Assembly (NCBI GenBank): GCA_021790895.1
Contig: JAJYFM010000003.1
Location: 1 to 61,680 of the forward strand
Direction of reading: 5' to 3'
Source of the DNA: a bacterium
GTDB lineage: Bacteria > Vulcanimicrobiota > Vulcanimicrobiia > Vulcanimicrobiales > Vulcanimicrobiaceae
DNA length: 61,680 nt
The position numbers were made by a program, and so were the translations under genes. The stretch's first letter is position 1. Every line of letters begins with the position of its first letter. The notes under the pieces were generated by a model. The model saw nothing but the letters and a program-made list of their open reading frames with translations, did no database searches and had not been told where the DNA came from. Shown here one piece after another: positions 60,837 through 61,680 of this stretch.

Positions 60837-61680
60837 TTGCGTTTTTCTGTGTCCGCAAGGGCCCGTCAAAGGGTTCACTCTCTTTATTTCTTGGGTTGTG
60901 TCGCTCTCGTGAGCTTAGTCGTCGCTTGCGGCGGCGGAGGCTCATCAGGATCGAGCGGAGGGACACCCTCGACACTCCCAATGGGAAGCGTTCAATTTAC
61001 GATTACCGAGCCATATACTCCCGTTCCGTCGACGAATCGGAGTCCGAAGTTCTCCGTTCCATCTACGACGCAATCGCTTTCGATCGTTCTCGCGCAGGTG
61101 AACGGTTCGCCGCCGCCTAGCCCATCGAGTGAAAGCGCAAATCTCGGCTCGAGTTCGCCCGGATGTACGACGACGAGCACGACATTAACGTGCCAGGTCA
61201 CGGCGCAAGCGCCTGCCGGTACCGATAAATTCTCCGTCGTCACCTATTCACAACCAAGTGAGGCCGGCAATCTGCTCGGTGCAGGTGCACTTGTCGTCAA
61301 CGTGGTTGCGGGGCAGACGGCCCAGGCGCCGGCCACGCTCACGGGGACGGTTACGAGCATCGCCGTGACGGTCGTGGGGAGCGTTCCCGAAGGAATGGCC
61401 ACCACGCTTCCAGTTCAAGTCGTGGCAAAGGATAGCAAAGGCTATACGATTATCGGAACGTACGCGAACCCGATTACCCTCGCTGATTCCGATACCTCGG
61501 GGAGCACGACATTGTCGGCGACGTCTTTGTCGGCGGCCGCTGGAATAAACCTTGCATACAACGGTGCGCAGATGAGCACACCGGTATCGATCTCGGCCTC
61601 GGCAAACGGCGTTCCCTCAACGTCGATTACCAATGCATCATTCCTTCCGCTCACCACTGCTCCGGCGGTGAATGCAGCAA
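60837..61680 (+). CDS. Gly/Ser-rich lipoprotein, truncated by the window end
   Basis: The frame is open to the last base (281 codons visible). The start is TTG 60837, 8 bases after AGGAG. The signal has a basic N-terminus, a hydrophobic core and the lipobox LVVAC (Cys31), followed by GGGGSSGSSGG. The mature part is Thr/Ser-rich with beta-sandwich-like repetitive strands (VTVVGSVPEG, TIIGTYANPITL), suggesting an extracellular surface protein. The 3' end is outside the window. Confidence 0.75.
   Translation, partial: MRFSVSARARQRVHSLYFLGCVALVSLVVACGGGGSSGSSGGTPSTLPMGSVQFTITEPYTPVPSTNRSPKFSVPSTTQSLSIVLAQVNGSPPPSPSSESANLGSSSPGCTTTSTTLTCQVTAQAPAGTDKFSVVTYSQPSEAGNLLGAGALVVNVVAGQTAQAPATLTGTVTSIAVTVVGSVPEGMATTLPVQVVAKDSKGYTIIGTYANPITLADSDTSGSTTLSATSLSAAAGINLAYNGAQMSTPVSISASANGVPSTSITNASFLPLTTAPAVNAA

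Overview
The window is a dense, GC-rich bacterial chromosome segment of mostly core genes. Genes commonly overlap by 1-4 bases (ATGA or GTGA junctions) and GTG starts are frequent. The mix is MlaE/MlaF/MlaD lipid transport (a diderm envelope), a PASTA Ser/Thr kinase next to a penicillin-binding protein, the CdaA-CdaR-GlmM c-di-AMP locus, an NFACT/RqcH protein and a SpoIID-like protein. That fits a diderm of the Terrabacteria side, for example Candidatus Eremiobacterota or Armatimonadota. The lineage is an inference from gene content and style; no rRNA gene is present.

Layout. 1-2.6 kb: the 3' part of a PAS-GGDEF-EAL c-di-GMP protein. 2.6-3.1 kb: four tRNA genes behind a recognisable promoter. 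3.1-6.4 kb: tig-clpP-clpX (protein folding and degradation). 6.4-7.7 kb, minus strand: surE and a redoxin whose active-site position is an in-frame UGA. 7.8-16.2 kb: an MFS transporter, valS, then the pyrimidine cluster pyrR-pyrB-pyrC and carA, with marC on the minus strand between pyrC and carA. 16.2-20.4 kb: a BatD-like/MoxR/DUF58/VWA cassette ending in pdxH. 20.6-31.6 kb: carB, an unknown gene, a PBP, a PASTA kinase, ruvC-ruvA-ruvB, a SpoIID-like gene and a PilZ gene. 31.6-34.2 kb: queA, a quinone oxidoreductase and an Fe/Mn superoxide dismutase, converging on an NFACT gene. 35.8-39.8 kb: lipoprotein, gmk, rpoZ, glmS, rph. 39.8-45 kb: mlaE-mlaF-mlaD, panE and an AIM24-family gene. 45-50.7 kb: a DUF4097-like lipoprotein, xerC/D, an ion-transporter-like permease, a DNA glycosylase and an orphan glcF.

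50.7-53.3 kb is accessory DNA: a lower-GC stretch bounded by two identical 29-bp repeats. It holds a proline-linker lipoprotein and a broken IS3-type transposase, and lies beside a tRNA-Gln gene. 53.5-58.9 kb returns to core genes: a small membrane protein, an NlpC/P60 hydrolase, glmM-cdaR-cdaA and rsgA. The last 2.8 kb is again less dense: a small secreted protein, an unknown protein, a REP-like palindrome and the 5' part of a second Gly-rich lipoprotein.

The most notable observation is the redoxin gene at 6401-6904. Its reading frame is open through a single UGA placed where the catalytic Cys is expected. A 7-bp hairpin with an AGUU loop follows, its loop G 27 nt downstream of the UGA. The gene is coupled to surE by an ATGA overlap. 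Together these suggest a selenocysteine-containing redoxin.
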